From assembly GCF_000151205.2 (NCBI RefSeq), contig NC_016051.1, positions 310,001 through 374,000 on the forward strand: DNA of 64,000 nucleotides. The letters run 5' to 3'. This document shows positions 44,051 through 52,902 of the stretch, piece after piece. Position 1 is the first letter of the stretch. Each line of letters begins with the position of its first letter. Made by a program: the position numbers and the translations under genes. The stretch comes from Thermococcus sp. AM4 (lineage in GTDB: Archaea > Methanobacteriota_B > Thermococci > Thermococcales > Thermococcaceae). The notes beneath the pieces are model-generated. The model saw only the letters and a program-made list of their open reading frames with translations. It did no database searches and was not told the DNA's origin.

Positions 44051-44458
44051 ATGAGCGAACCTGTTAGGGGAAGGGTGGAGTGGTTCAAGGACTACCAGTT
44101 CATCGGCAGGATAGAAGACGACAAGTGTTCCGTGATTCTCGGAGAAGGAGGAATAAGCCCCATGAAGCTCCTTCTCCTGAGCGTTGCCGGCTGCACCGCC
44201 TACGATGTGGTGATGATCCTCAAGAAGATGAGGGAACCGGTTGAGGGGCTTGAGGTTGAGATATCGGGCGAGAGGAGGGAGGAGCACCCGAGGGTTTACA
44301 GAAAGGTTCACCTCCACTACCGCATTTACGGAAACGTGCGGGAGGAGAAGGCAAAGCGCGCGATAGAGCTCAGCCAGGACAAGTACTGCTCGGCCTCGGC
44401 CCACATGAAGCTCAGCGGCACGGAGGTTACCTATTCGCTCGAGATAATCGGGCGGTAG
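44051..44458 (+). CDS. OsmC/Ohr-family redox protein
   Basis: A 135-residue protein of the OsmC fold, which reduces organic hydroperoxides with a cysteine pair. The two cysteines are present in SVAGCTAYDVVMILKKM (about residue 48) and DKYCSASAH (~112), at the usual spacing. ATG 44051 follows GGTGG. The reductant is unknown. It lies divergent from the radical SAM gene and 39 bp before the MarC gene, which has a T-rich promoter of its own. Confidence 0.88.
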   Translation: MSEPVRGRVEWFKDYQFIGRIEDDKCSVILGEGGISPMKLLLLSVAGCTAYDVVMILKKMREPVEGLEVEISGERREEHPRVYRKVHLHYRIYGNVREEKAKRAIELSQDKYCSASAHMKLSGTEVTYSLEIIGR

Positions 44459-44497
44459 CTTTTTAAACCCCCACCTTATCCGGGGCTGGTGAAGCTC

Positions 44498-45139
44498 ATG
44501 ATCGAACTCCTCAAGACATTCATAATCCTCTACGGCGGTCTCTTCGCGATAACCAACCCGGTCGGGGCGGTTCCGGTCTTCCTCAGCGTCACCCACGACC
44601 TCTCGTGGAGGGAGAGGAGAGAGATAGCCACGAAATCGGCCATAACCGTCGTGGTGACCCTCATCGTCTTCGCCCTCATAGGCCAGTGGATATTCCGGTT
44701 CTTCGGATCAACGACCGATGCCTTCGCCATAGCCGGGGGCATACTCCTCTTCAGGATGGCAATGGAGATGCTCTCGGGAAAGCTGTCGTCGGTTAAGATA
44801 AGCAGGGACGATACCGAGGAGCTGGACGATGAAACGGTAACTCTCGAGGAAGTTGCGGTGATCCCGCTCGCCATCCCCCTCATCTCGGGTCCGGGTGCGA
44901 TAACGACGGTGATGCTCTACATGGCGAACACGAATACAATGGCCGAGCGGGCGGTGCTGATCCTCGTTATACTCGCCATCGGACTAACGGTGTGGGTCAC
45001 TCTTTGCTCGGCCAACAGGATAAAGCGCGCTCTCGGCCGGGTGGGGATAAAGGTCATGACGAGGATGATGGGTCTCATATTGACCTCGATGGCGGTTCAG
45101 ATGATAATCAACGGGATAAAGGGGGCCTTCGGGCTGTGA
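44498..45139 (+). CDS. MarC-family integral membrane protein
   Basis: A 213-residue membrane protein with six hydrophobic segments. The N-terminal FAITNPVGAVPVFLSVTHDL and central PLAIPLISGPGAITTVMLYM are hallmarks of the MarC/UPF0056 family, whose transport role is unsettled. A charged loop (SRDDTEELDDETVTLEE) lies between segments three and four. ATG 44498 is chosen because GGTGA precedes it by five bases; GTG 44489 is the alternative and adds three residues. TATA-like CTTTTTAAAC lies about 30 bases upstream. Confidence 0.88.
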   Translation: MIELLKTFIILYGGLFAITNPVGAVPVFLSVTHDLSWRERREIATKSAITVVVTLIVFALIGQWIFRFFGSTTDAFAIAGGILLFRMAMEMLSGKLSSVKISRDDTEELDDETVTLEEVAVIPLAIPLISGPGAITTVMLYMANTNTMAERAVLILVILAIGLTVWVTLCSANRIKRALGRVGIKVMTRMMGLILTSMAVQMIINGIKGAFGL

Positions 45140-45323
45140 ACTTCCTTTACTCTCCAAGCTATTGTTTTAGTTTTAAATAGAAATAGCCTAAAACTTGGTT
45201 GATCATCTAAAGTCTTAGTTGTATGATTCTCCATTAGTTAAGTTATCACTTCGAATGATAAAGAAATCTTTAAATAGGATAAAGTTCAACCCCGTAGTGA
45301 AGTTCCCACAGGAGGTGTGTAAG

Positions 45324-46601
45324 GTGAAGAAAAAATTCTTGGTTGTATTGTTTCTTGGAGTCCTCCTGTTGGGGGGGGTCGTGATCTCGACACCAGTCAA
45401 GGCAGGAGGGAATAACAGGAAGGACATTCTACCGGTTGTCCGGAAACTTGCAATTCGAGAACTCCATAAGTTCCCGGAATTTTCAGGTGCGATTCCTACA
45501 AACCCAGTGCCTCTGTACTTTCCAGATGGTGAACTCGCGGCATACGAGTTCAAGGTTGTTAGGAGAGGGCAAACTATTGGTTACATAATAGTTTCAGCCA
45601 ACAAAAAGCTACCCCCCACAATTCTAGAAGCCGGGATGGGCCCAGAAACCCCAAGTGAGATCATGAAAAAGCTTGCCAAGAAAAAAGGTCTTCACAACTA
45701 TAAGGTTGTTTACTTCGCAGGGCTCGAGTATGGCCTCCTCTCAAAAGACAAGGTCATTGACTCAAGAGGAATGGAACATAGGAAACCCAACTACTACCAG
45801 TTCATCGCTGGTGCCTCTCCAGACAGCATCAACAAGTGGGCCACTATAGAATCTACTTCATACTCATCATCCTACACGTCAACTTCCACTATAACCTCGG
45901 AAAAGATACTTTATGACGTTCCAGCTTGGACCTCAACCGATGAAGGCGGTGCAAGTGAGCCCCTGCCGCCGGGGGCCAATTCAATCAATCCCAATTTGAT
46001 GTCAGTTTACTCGTCAACCTCGAATCCATATGATTACATAGGACCTAACCCTGATCCATGGAAGGAGTATGACGGATGCGCCCCAATAGCGGCATCAATG
46101 GTAGTGGCGTACTATGATACTCAATACAGAAACGACTGGTACAGGGAAGCGATAATAGACATTCTGCACGAGACAATGAAGACTGACTATGAGGGATGGA
46201 CCGATCCAAGTAACATTGGGCCGGGTATTGAGGACTTCTATGATCGTGCAATGTACCTGTACCACGAGGGGGTTATCGGGATTGCGCCCACCTACTCATA
46301 CACAACAAGTACAATTACAGACCCAGACAATTCTCTTATCTTCACTTATGTATGGCTGGAAATCTCAACTGATACCCCATTGTTGCTTACCGCTAGTGCT
46401 GCTAATGGATCCGATTTTAAATGGGCTGGTGTTCTGCATACGGTAACTGTCACAGGATACCGCACTTACAGTGACGGCGAAAAGTACCTTCTAATTCACA
46501 CAACCTATGGTTCTCCGTATCCATTGAAGGCATGGATACTGTTAGACAGCATTGGTGAAGTGAGATCTCTTACACTAATCAACCCGGTTAAAATGGGATA
46601 A
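45324..46601 (+). CDS. Secreted C39-like/papain-type cysteine peptidase
   Basis: A 425-residue exported protein. The signal peptide is KKKFLVVLFLGVLLLGGVV (cleavage probably near A27). A Ser/Thr-rich segment (around residues 175-200) precedes the peptidase-like domain. There, C252 in DGCAPIAASMVVAYYD and H372 in VLHTVTVTGYRTY fit the catalytic pair of C39-like peptidases. GTG 45324 follows AGGAGGTG, which decides the start; the frame stays open 105 bases upstream. GC content is clearly lower than in its neighbours and A/T-ending codons are frequent, which suggests horizontal acquisition. It is followed 19 bp later by a second secreted-protein gene that is frameshifted. Substrate unknown. Confidence 0.75.
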   Translation: MKKKFLVVLFLGVLLLGGVVISTPVKAGGNNRKDILPVVRKLAIRELHKFPEFSGAIPTNPVPLYFPDGELAAYEFKVVRRGQTIGYIIVSANKKLPPTILEAGMGPETPSEIMKKLAKKKGLHNYKVVYFAGLEYGLLSKDKVIDSRGMEHRKPNYYQFIAGASPDSINKWATIESTSYSSSYTSTSTITSEKILYDVPAWTSTDEGGASEPLPPGANSINPNLMSVYSSTSNPYDYIGPNPDPWKEYDGCAPIAASMVVAYYDTQYRNDWYREAIIDILHETMKTDYEGWTDPSNIGPGIEDFYDRAMYLYHEGVIGIAPTYSYTTSTITDPDNSLIFTYVWLEISTDTPLLLTASAANGSDFKWAGVLHTVTVTGYRTYSDGEKYLLIHTTYGSPYPLKAWILLDSIGEVRSLTLINPVKMG

Positions 46602-46620
46602 TATTATGGAGGTGCTGTCC

Positions 46621-47498
46621 ATGAAAAAAGTCCAGATACTTGCCGCCCTCCTGGTTCTTGCCCTCCTCTCGGGAGTGGTAGCCATTCAATTTAAGGGAGG
46701 ATCCGGAAAGAAGGCGACGACAGAGAATATATCCTCCCCAGGAACCAACCCTCAGGACTCAACTCCGATCGAAACTGAAAACCCGAAGTTCCCACCTGCA
46801 CCCTCATCTCAAACACGAGCTTCAAGCCGATAAACGGGGTCGTCGGATGGTGGATAAAAGACATGACCGGGAGGGCAGTCTACGGCAAGGACATTGAGAT
46901 CACTCCAAAGGTGAACCTCAGCGAGATGAAGAGCTACGGTAAGTTGCTGTGGGCTGACTGGCCGGCGGAACTCGGTATAAAGCCGCCCTGCCCTCTGGCG
47001 GGAGATGCCTTCATCTCGGTAAGCGAGGCAGAGGTCAATGCTGATTTCAAGCCTCCCTGCCATTCCCTGAAGAGGTCGGCCAAGTTGCCCCCTGGGAAGG
47101 TCTATCTGGCGAGCTACGTTGTCCCGGTCAGGAACTCAAGCTGGACCGTCTACGAGAACATCCCAATTGGCAACGGAACTGATTTCCTGAAGACGGGCGG
47201 TATACAGGGTGGAAAGGTGACAAATCTCACCGCCGTCTGCTCCTGTGGAAGCGAGGGTCTTATTGAGGCCCTTAAAGCGTCTATACAGGCGGCTGGTTTT
47301 GAAGAGGTTCCCCTATGGAGGACACCGAGGGAAAACGACTGCTTCAAGCCGCTGATGGCTGGACTTTACAGGAAAGGTAGCAGGTACCTCTACGTCGAGG
47401 TGGCCGAGGTAAAGGGCCGCGGTCTGCTCAGGATTTTCATGGCAATGGGAAAGGAGGAAACCCTAAAACCCTACGTTGAGGTTTTCTCGGCAGGGTGA
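46621..47498 (+). pseudogene. Secreted cysteine-containing protein, frameshifted
   Basis: ATG 46621, after TGGAGGTG, opens a signal-peptide-like sequence (KKVQILAALLVLALLSGVV) and a Ser/Thr/Pro linker, stopping at 46833. Translation in another frame reads without stop from about 46779 to 47498: TLISNTSFKPINGVVGWWIK leads into 211 further residues with seven cysteines (PPCPLAGDAF, PPCHSLKRS, VCSCGSEGL). The two parts look like one ~290-residue secreted protein with a single frameshift near 46785-46800. The lesion may be real decay or an assembly error. The protein family is not recognised. It sits in tandem with the papain-like secreted gene. Confidence 0.65.
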
Positions 47499-47542
47499 GC
47501 AACCCTTTTAAGGCCGCTTCCCCACTTTTTTCGGTGTTCAAA

Positions 47543-47821
47543 ATGCGCGGTGATCTGATACGCGTTCTGAGCGATATCGAGGAGAAGGCCAACGAGCTGA
47601 AGCTCGACGGCTACGAGCCAGACGTCGTTCTGGTCGGCCTGGAGGCCTACGACTTCATAAAGGAGCAGGTGAAGGAGGAGTTCGGGGGAGACGAAGAAGT
47701 GCTGGAGCTTTCCGGGGTCAAGATAAGGCTCCTCGAAGAGCTCGGCGGCGATGCGGTGGTTATAGACACGAAGGCACTCGGCTACGCTCCAGCTGCGAAG
47801 AGGCTCAGGATCGTCCAATAA
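47543..47821 (+). CDS. Conserved small archaeal protein (92 aa)
   Basis: A 92-residue soluble protein (MRGDLIRVLSDIEEKANELK ... GYAPAAKRLRIVQ) with an alpha/beta pattern and no known motif. It resembles small Thermococcales-restricted proteins, but I cannot name a function. ATG 47543 follows a weak GGTG, and a TTTTAAGG TATA-like box about 30 bases upstream suggests a short leader. It overlaps the convergent CitG-like gene by 17 bp. Codon use is typical for the genome, in contrast to the lower-GC genes upstream. Confidence 0.6.
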   Translation: MRGDLIRVLSDIEEKANELKLDGYEPDVVLVGLEAYDFIKEQVKEEFGGDEEVLELSGVKIRLLEELGGDAVVIDTKALGYAPAAKRLRIVQ

Positions 47822-48731
47822 CTCCAAAAACTCTTCCGTTTCTCATCTCTATTCTCAGCCCAGAGAGGGCCAGGAGGCTGAGGGAGACGGCCATTACATC
47901 GGCCAGACTGCCGGGGTTCCTCAGATCGCCCTTCTCGGCCATGAATGACTCAAACTCCTCCGGGCTTATCTCCCCCTTCAGGAGTCCCCGTGCCTTTTCC
48001 CGCACCAGCTCTGCTTCCTCTTTTCCGGCCTTCCTCTCGATGAGGGTGTCCCTCCGCTCAGCCAAGAGCTCAACGAAGGCCGTCCTAACGGCATCTTCAA
48101 GCGGCTTCTCTGAGAAAAGCTCCACGAGCCTGTCGGCGGTTGAGTATGTGAGTTTATAGCCGTTGATCCACTCGCAGAAGATCAGCTCCCGTTCGCAGCT
48201 TATCTCGGCCAGTTTCCACAGGTTCACCCTGTCCTCGAAGAGCTCCCGGAACGAGTCGTCGCTGTACACGTCGTACTTCTCGGCCTTCCCTATTCCCTTT
48301 GGGTTTATTGTCCTGATCGCCCGGTAGAGCTCCATCGTGTCCCTAACCGTGGATTCACGGAGGAGAAGTAGGGCTTTTTCCCTGCCCTCAAGAACGTTCC
48401 TTCCCATTGCGAGGCCAGCCATTAGGGGAATTGAGAGAGCTATGACGCCGAAGTTCGGGTTTGCGTCCTGAACCCGTTTAACCGCCTCGGTTGCCCTCCT
48501 TATGAGATCCCCCAGTCCCGCCTCAGAGGGAGAGAGGATTCCCTTACGCACCAGCTCGCCAACCTTAACCGCCTCGTGATAAACTGGAACGACGGCGGTG
48601 TTCCCGAAGAGGAAATGGTATATGCTCAGGTCCTCAAAGTCCCTATGCCTGCTCACGTTTCCGGGTTTTGGAACGGTGGCCTCGATAAGCGGTCCCAGCA
48701 GAAAGGCCTTCACGATGCTCCATCTCTCCAT
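47805..48731 (-). CDS. Triphosphoribosyl-dephospho-CoA synthase family protein (CitG/MdcB-like)
   Basis: A 308-residue protein. The family motif ATVPKPGNVSRHRDFEDLS is at the N-terminus (about 18-36), VQDANPNFGVIALSIPLM (~91-108) and the C-terminal GDLRNPGSLADVMAV match CitG/MdcB. Bacterial members make the prosthetic group of citrate lyase or malonate decarboxylase; in archaea without those enzymes the true product is uncertain. ATG 48731 follows GGTGATCCC. It starts 6 bp after the stop of the PspC gene, so the two form an operon. Confidence 0.82.
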   Translation of the reverse strand: MERWSIVKAFLLGPLIEATVPKPGNVSRHRDFEDLSIYHFLFGNTAVVPVYHEAVKVGELVRKGILSPSEAGLGDLIRRATEAVKRVQDANPNFGVIALSIPLMAGLAMGRNVLEGREKALLLLRESTVRDTMELYRAIRTINPKGIGKAEKYDVYSDDSFRELFEDRVNLWKLAEISCERELIFCEWINGYKLTYSTADRLVELFSEKPLEDAVRTAFVELLAERRDTLIERKAGKEEAELVREKARGLLKGEISPEEFESFMAEKGDLRNPGSLADVMAVSLSLLALSGLRIEMRNGRVFGVIGRS

Positions 48732-48736
48732 CGGGA

Positions 48737-49177
48737 TCACCGCTTGATGAGCAATACCAGGACTAGCGCGGCCAGGAGAAGGCCGAGGGGGATCGAGATC
48801 ATCACGACCGTCCTGGAGGGAAGGACGAGCATGAGGGGCAGGAAGAACGTGATGAGGTACAGGGCGGCGATCACAACGACGACAGCTATGACGGCCTTTA
48901 TCAGGCTGTCGTCACTCGACACAACGCGGTTTACCTCCTCTCCGATGTCCTTGATGCCCTCGCTCAGGGGTTTCTCTTCCTCACCTTCCTCGGGTATCAC
49001 GAGGGCCGCAAGGAGGTACAGGAGCGTCATCGTCACCGGATTGAACACGAGCAGAACCACGAAGATTACCCTGAGGATCGTTGGATCGACGTTCAGGTAC
49101 TCCGCCAGTCCCCCCAAAACACCGAGGAACATCCTGTTCGTTTTTGACCTCTTCAACTTTTTGCCGCCCTCTGTCAT
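48737..49177 (-). CDS. PspC-domain membrane protein
   Basis: A 146-residue protein. The N-terminal PspC domain (RMFLGVLGGLAEYLNVDPTILRVIF) holds one or two membrane segments, a charged linker follows (EEGEEEKPLSEGIKDIGEE), and two more hydrophobic segments end the protein (AVIAVVVVIAALYLITFF, MISIPLGLLLAALVLVLLI). PspC proteins act in envelope stress sensing in bacteria; the archaeal role is unknown. ATG 49177 follows GGTGGTTAC. It is translationally close (5 bp) to the CitG-like gene. Confidence 0.85.
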   Translation of the reverse strand: MTEGGKKLKRSKTNRMFLGVLGGLAEYLNVDPTILRVIFVVLLVFNPVTMTLLYLLAALVIPEEGEEEKPLSEGIKDIGEEVNRVVSSDDSLIKAVIAVVVVIAALYLITFFLPLMLVLPSRTVVMISIPLGLLLAALVLVLLIKR

Positions 49178-49276
49178 CGTAACCACCATCCTTCCATCGT
49201 TACCACAGGGAGTATTTAAAAATTTCGAGGCATTAATGACTTCACACGGTTGCGGAGAAGAGCTTATTCAAGCCCC

Positions 49277-49717
49277 TTATTCGAGCGAACGCACCAGAAG
49301 GTCTGATTTGAGGGAGGTGGGGGAGGACTGCCAGAGTTTCGGTGAGAACAGCTCGAAGAGGAGAACGTGTGGAGTTTCCTCGTACAGTTCAAGGTTGGAG
49401 AGCACGGTTCTCTTGACTTCCTCGTCTCCCAGGGAGTACACGTCGGCGATCACGGGAAAGCTCAGGACGTCAAGGAGGTACCTGATCGCGGATTCTCCCC
49501 TGAGCCTGCCCCCTGTTCGTATGAAAACGACCTCCGCAAGGAGGAGCTTCTCCTCGTCGAAGAGCAGGTGGACGTAGGCGCTTCTCTCATCCTTTGAAAA
49601 AATTCTAACCAGGACTCCCCTTCCGAGCCTCAGGGCCTCCTGAATGAGCAGGAACAGATCCTCAGGGGATTTGCAAACTATGTTCTCGAACAGCCTTATG
49701 CCTTCCCATACCCTCAT
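49277..49717 (-). CDS. Hypothetical protein, possibly DUF2226-like
   Basis: A 146-residue soluble protein. The pattern SPEDLFLLIQEALRLGRGVL, YVHLLFDEEKLLLAEVVF, RGESAIRYLLDVLSF resembles the N-terminal module of archaeal DUF2226-type proteins, but the match is by eye and weak. No cysteines beyond one near the N-terminus, no signal peptide. ATG 49717 follows GGTGATGA; an ATG six bases upstream overlaps that site. It is a single gene separated by about 100 bp from the PspC operon and 196 bp from the YiiX-like gene. Function unknown. Confidence 0.55.
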   Translation of the reverse strand: MRVWEGIRLFENIVCKSPEDLFLLIQEALRLGRGVLVRIFSKDERSAYVHLLFDEEKLLLAEVVFIRTGGRLRGESAIRYLLDVLSFPVIADVYSLGDEEVKRTVLSNLELYEETPHVLLFELFSPKLWQSSPTSLKSDLLVRSLE

Positions 49718-49913
49718 CTTCATCACCGATACCCATTGCTCCCTCATCCTATTTAAAGATTTTCCAAAATTTTTGGTAAAATCTTGGATTTATTCCATCG
49801 ATCAATAATAGAAATTGCAAAAAATCCAAATATTGTTAGAGAAAATCCAAAAACTTGAAAGTGCTTTGGAATTGTGAGAATTTATGAAAACGCCAAAAAA
49901 GTTTGGAAAGCCA

Positions 49914-50498
49914 TCAGGCGGAGTCGTAGTATATGACGTAGGTGTCGCCGTCGTCGTAGACTTCCTGCGGGGCGACGCCGTAAAGGTACTTCCAGCTGAA
50001 GCCGGGGTTGGCGTCTATGTCAGGCCCTCCGACGGCCATGTATGAGGCCCAGACCAGCTCGGAGCAGTAGTACTTGTCCCCGTATACGTGCTTGGTGTAC
50101 CAAGCCCAGTCGTAGGGCTTTCCAAGCTGCTGGAGGGCAAAGTTAACGGCCGCCTGCCTGACCGCATCTGTCGTGGCGACGCGGAGAACCGCAACGGCAT
50201 CGTACCTCTGGAGGAAGTCCGAGAGGTAAACCAGCCTGACCTCGCTGGGGTTGTCCCAGGCCTCGATGACTATGTACTCTCCAACTGAGGCATCGTAACC
50301 GACGATCATCCCGGTGTGGGTCCAGTAGCCGGGAATGAAGAGATCGCTTATCGGGTTGTGGCCGATAACGATGTCACCCGGTTTGAGGCCCGTTGGATAC
50401 GGGTGGTAGTAGCCACCGCTGCTCCCAATGGCTCCGGCCGGCTGGAGGCCAATCGAGAACACAACAAACATGGCCAGTATTGCCATCAACCTCTTCAT
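49914..50498 (-). CDS. Secreted YiiX/NlpC-P60-like permuted papain-fold hydrolase
   Basis: A 194-residue exported protein. The signal peptide KRLMAILAMFVVFSIGL ends near a GAIGSS site. The permuted papain fold puts the histidine first (PGYWTHTGMIVGYD, ~62) and the cysteine later (DKYYCSELVWASYMAVGG, ~142), as in YiiX/YaeF and LRAT-like amidases. PGDIVIGHNP near residue 40 is also typical. It probably cleaves amide or ester bonds of surface or lipid-linked molecules; the substrate is unknown. ATG 50498 follows GAGGTG; the TATA box CATTTATAAG lies about 50 bases upstream. Confidence 0.82.
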   Translation of the reverse strand: MKRLMAILAMFVVFSIGLQPAGAIGSSGGYYHPYPTGLKPGDIVIGHNPISDLFIPGYWTHTGMIVGYDASVGEYIVIEAWDNPSEVRLVYLSDFLQRYDAVAVLRVATTDAVRQAAVNFALQQLGKPYDWAWYTKHVYGDKYYCSELVWASYMAVGGPDIDANPGFSWKYLYGVAPQEVYDDGDTYVIYYDSA

Positions 50499-50664
50499 TT
50501 TAGGCACCTCATGGAGTTGTTCGTACACAATAGGCGTTTGATACTTATAAATGTTTCTTTCTGTACATTAATGAACGTTGAGAGACACCACAGAAGGGTA
50601 CACCATTGGAATGTATTCAAAAATTCACAGAACAGTTATCAGATTGAATAAAATGAAAAACACT

Positions 50665-51165
50665 TCAGCGAAGAAGTCTCACGAACTCCCTCATCCAGGC
50701 GTAGAGATCACCGGGGTGCCTTGAGCTGACCCAGTTTCCATCGACAACGACCGGTTCATCGATCCACCTGACGCCGGCGTTTATCATGTCGTCCTTTATC
50801 CCGGCGTAGCTTGTTCCCGTTCTGCCTCTGAGAACTCCCGCCGAGATGAGTATCTGCGGCCCGTGGCAGATTGTGGCCACTGGCTTTCCGTCCTCGAACA
50901 TCTTCTTTGCTATGGCAACTGCCTTCTCATTGAGCCTGACCCTCTCAGGCGCCCGACCACCGGGGAGAACGAGGGCGTCGAACTCGTCGGGATCCACCTC
51001 CTCGAACCCCAGGTGAACCTCTACGGAATAGCCGTGCTTGCCCGTTATGGTCCCCCTCTCGAAGCTCGCTATGTAGACCTCGTGTCCATCCTCCCTTATC
51101 CTGTGGAGGGGGTATATCAGCTCAACGTCCTCGAAGTCGTTGGCACTCAAGAACAGCACCTTCAT
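50665..51165 (-). CDS. pfpI: DJ-1/PfpI-family protease/deglycase
   Basis: A 166-residue protein, the exact length of P. furiosus PfpI and P. horikoshii PH1704. The catalytic C100-H101 lies in VATICHGPQ, the conserved glutamate is in DVELIYPL near the N-terminus, and LVLPGGRAPERVR is the family loop. It assembles into hexamers; peptidase and deglycase activities have been reported for the family. ATG 51165 follows GGTGATGGG. It is divergent from tyrS, with both promoters in the ~90 bp between. Confidence 0.95.
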   Translation of the reverse strand: MKVLFLSANDFEDVELIYPLHRIREDGHEVYIASFERGTITGKHGYSVEVHLGFEEVDPDEFDALVLPGGRAPERVRLNEKAVAIAKKMFEDGKPVATICHGPQILISAGVLRGRTGTSYAGIKDDMINAGVRWIDEPVVVDGNWVSSRHPGDLYAWMREFVRLLR

Positions 51166-51258
51166 TCCCATCACCGGACTCAATTTCGCGGGCATGTATT
51201 TAAAATTTCGGCCGCAAAGCCCTTAAACCGATCCTCGTTTTTACAGTAGGTGGAGCGA

Positions 51259-52386
51259 ATGGACGTGGAAAGGAAGATAGAACTGATAAAAAGGAAACCA
51301 ACTGAGGAGCTTTTGACGGAAGAGAACCTCAGGCACCTCTTCGAGGTTGGAATTCCGATGCAGCACTACATCGGATTTGAAATCAGCGGTTACATTCACC
51401 TCGGAACCGGACTCATGGCTGGGGCGAAGATAGCCGACCTCCAGAAGGCCGGGATAAAGACGAGGATTTTCTTAGCCGACTGGCACAGCTGGATAAACGA
51501 CAAGCTCGGTGGCGATTTAGAGACCATACAGAAGGTCGCCCTCGGCTACTTCAAGGAGGGCATGAAGCAGAGCATCAAGGTCATGGGGGGAGACCCCGAC
51601 AAGGTCGAGTTCGTCCTCGCGAGTGAGATACTGGAGAAAGGTGATTACTGGCAGACGGTGATAGACATCTCCAAGAACGTAACCTTAGCGAGAATGATGC
51701 GCTCGATAACGATAATGGGACGCCAGATGGGTGAGGCCATAGACTTCGCCAAGCTCATCTACCCAGCGATGCAGGTTGCCGACATCTTCTACCAGGGCGT
51801 TACCATAGCCCACGCCGGAATGGATCAGAGGAAGGCCCACGTCATAGCCATCGAAGTGGCCCAGAAGCTGAAGTACCACCCGCTCGAGTGGAAGGGCGAG
51901 AAGCTCAAGCCGGTCGCTCTGCACCACCACCTCCTCCTCGGCCTGCAGGAGCCGCCGATCTGGCCGATAGAGAGCGAGGAGCAGTTCAAAGAGCTTAAGA
52001 CCCAGATGAAGATGAGTAAGAGCAAGCCCTACTCGGCAGTTTTCATTCACGACACGCCGGAGGAGATTAAGCAAAAGCTCAGGAAGGCATTCTGCCCGGC
52101 GAGGGAAGTTAGGTACAACCCCGTCCTCGACTGGGCCGAGTACATAATCTTCCGCGAGGAGCCGACCGAGTTCACCATACACCGCCCGGCCAAGTTCGGC
52201 GGCGACGTCACCTACACCACCTTCGAGGAGCTTAAGAGGGACTTCGCGGAAGGAAAGCTCCACCCGCTCGACCTCAAGAACGCCGTCGCCGAGTACCTCA
52301 TCGAGCTCCTCAAGCCGGTTCGCGAGTACTTCGAGAGGAATCCGGAGCCGCTTGAGCTCATGAGGCAGGTAAAGATCACCCGCTAA
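51259..52386 (+). CDS. tyrS: Tyrosyl-tRNA synthetase (archaeal type)
   Basis: A 375-residue class I synthetase. The HIGH-like region is GYIHLGTGL (about 45), the tyrosine-binding GMDQRKAHVIAIE helix is at ~194, and KMSKS is KMSKSKP (~254). The short C-terminal anticodon domain is archaeal-type. ATG 51259 follows AGGTGG; the in-frame GTG at 51250 is within that site. The Lrp-like gene starts 15 bp downstream, so tyrS may lead an operon of Lrp regulator, HAD-GT2 fusion and DUF2304 protein. Confidence 0.96.
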   Translation: MDVERKIELIKRKPTEELLTEENLRHLFEVGIPMQHYIGFEISGYIHLGTGLMAGAKIADLQKAGIKTRIFLADWHSWINDKLGGDLETIQKVALGYFKEGMKQSIKVMGGDPDKVEFVLASEILEKGDYWQTVIDISKNVTLARMMRSITIMGRQMGEAIDFAKLIYPAMQVADIFYQGVTIAHAGMDQRKAHVIAIEVAQKLKYHPLEWKGEKLKPVALHHHLLLGLQEPPIWPIESEEQFKELKTQMKMSKSKPYSAVFIHDTPEEIKQKLRKAFCPAREVRYNPVLDWAEYIIFREEPTEFTIHRPAKFGGDVTYTTFEELKRDFAEGKLHPLDLKNAVAEYLIELLKPVREYFERNPEPLELMRQVKITR

Positions 52387-52401
52387 CGACCGGTGGAAGG
52401 A

Positions 52402-52902
52402 ATGGTCCGCTTCGACGAGAAGGACAGGGAGATCCTCGAAACTCTCAGGAAGGAAGGCAGGATAACGCTCACGGAGCTGGGGAGAAGGCTAGGCCTCTCC
52501 CCAGCCAGCGTCAAGAACCGCATTGATAAGCTGAAGAAACTCGGGGCAATCAGGGGATTTTCGGCCGTTATCGATCCCTCTTTTCTTGAGAGGTACGTGA
52601 AGGTGTTTATGCTCCTCAAGCTCAAGGCTGAGGATCCTGAGGTCGACAGGATACTCTCCAAGTTCGCGGCTCTGGACAACGTTCAGGCCGTTTACAGGAC
52701 CACCGGGAGAACGCAGGCACTCATCATAGCGGAGTTCGAGGACATGGACGAGATGAAGAGGTTCGCCGGAAGGCTGAAGGGTTCCCTCGGTTCGCTCCTC
52801 GAGTACATAGAGTGGGGCACGATCTACGATTCGCTCAAGGACTGCTGGGTGAGCACGGGCAAGAGGGGAAGTTCCAATGGACGTAAGGGCGGTTATATTT
52901 GA
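52402..52902 (+). CDS. Lrp/AsnC-family transcriptional regulator
   Basis: A 166-residue regulator. The N-terminal winged helix-turn-helix (FDEKDREILETLRKEGRI, LTELGRRLGLSPASVKNRID) precedes a RAM-type ligand-binding domain (AVYRTTGRTQALIIAEFED). Ligand and regulon are unknown. ATG 52402 follows GGTGGAAGG. Its end overlaps the next gene by 26 bp, so the HAD-GT2 gene is translated from within it. The C-terminus (RGSSNGRKGGY) is unusual and basic because of that overlap. Confidence 0.9.
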   Translation: MVRFDEKDREILETLRKEGRITLTELGRRLGLSPASVKNRIDKLKKLGAIRGFSAVIDPSFLERYVKVFMLLKLKAEDPEVDRILSKFAALDNVQAVYRTTGRTQALIIAEFEDMDEMKRFAGRLKGSLGSLLEYIEWGTIYDSLKDCWVSTGKRGSSNGRKGGYI

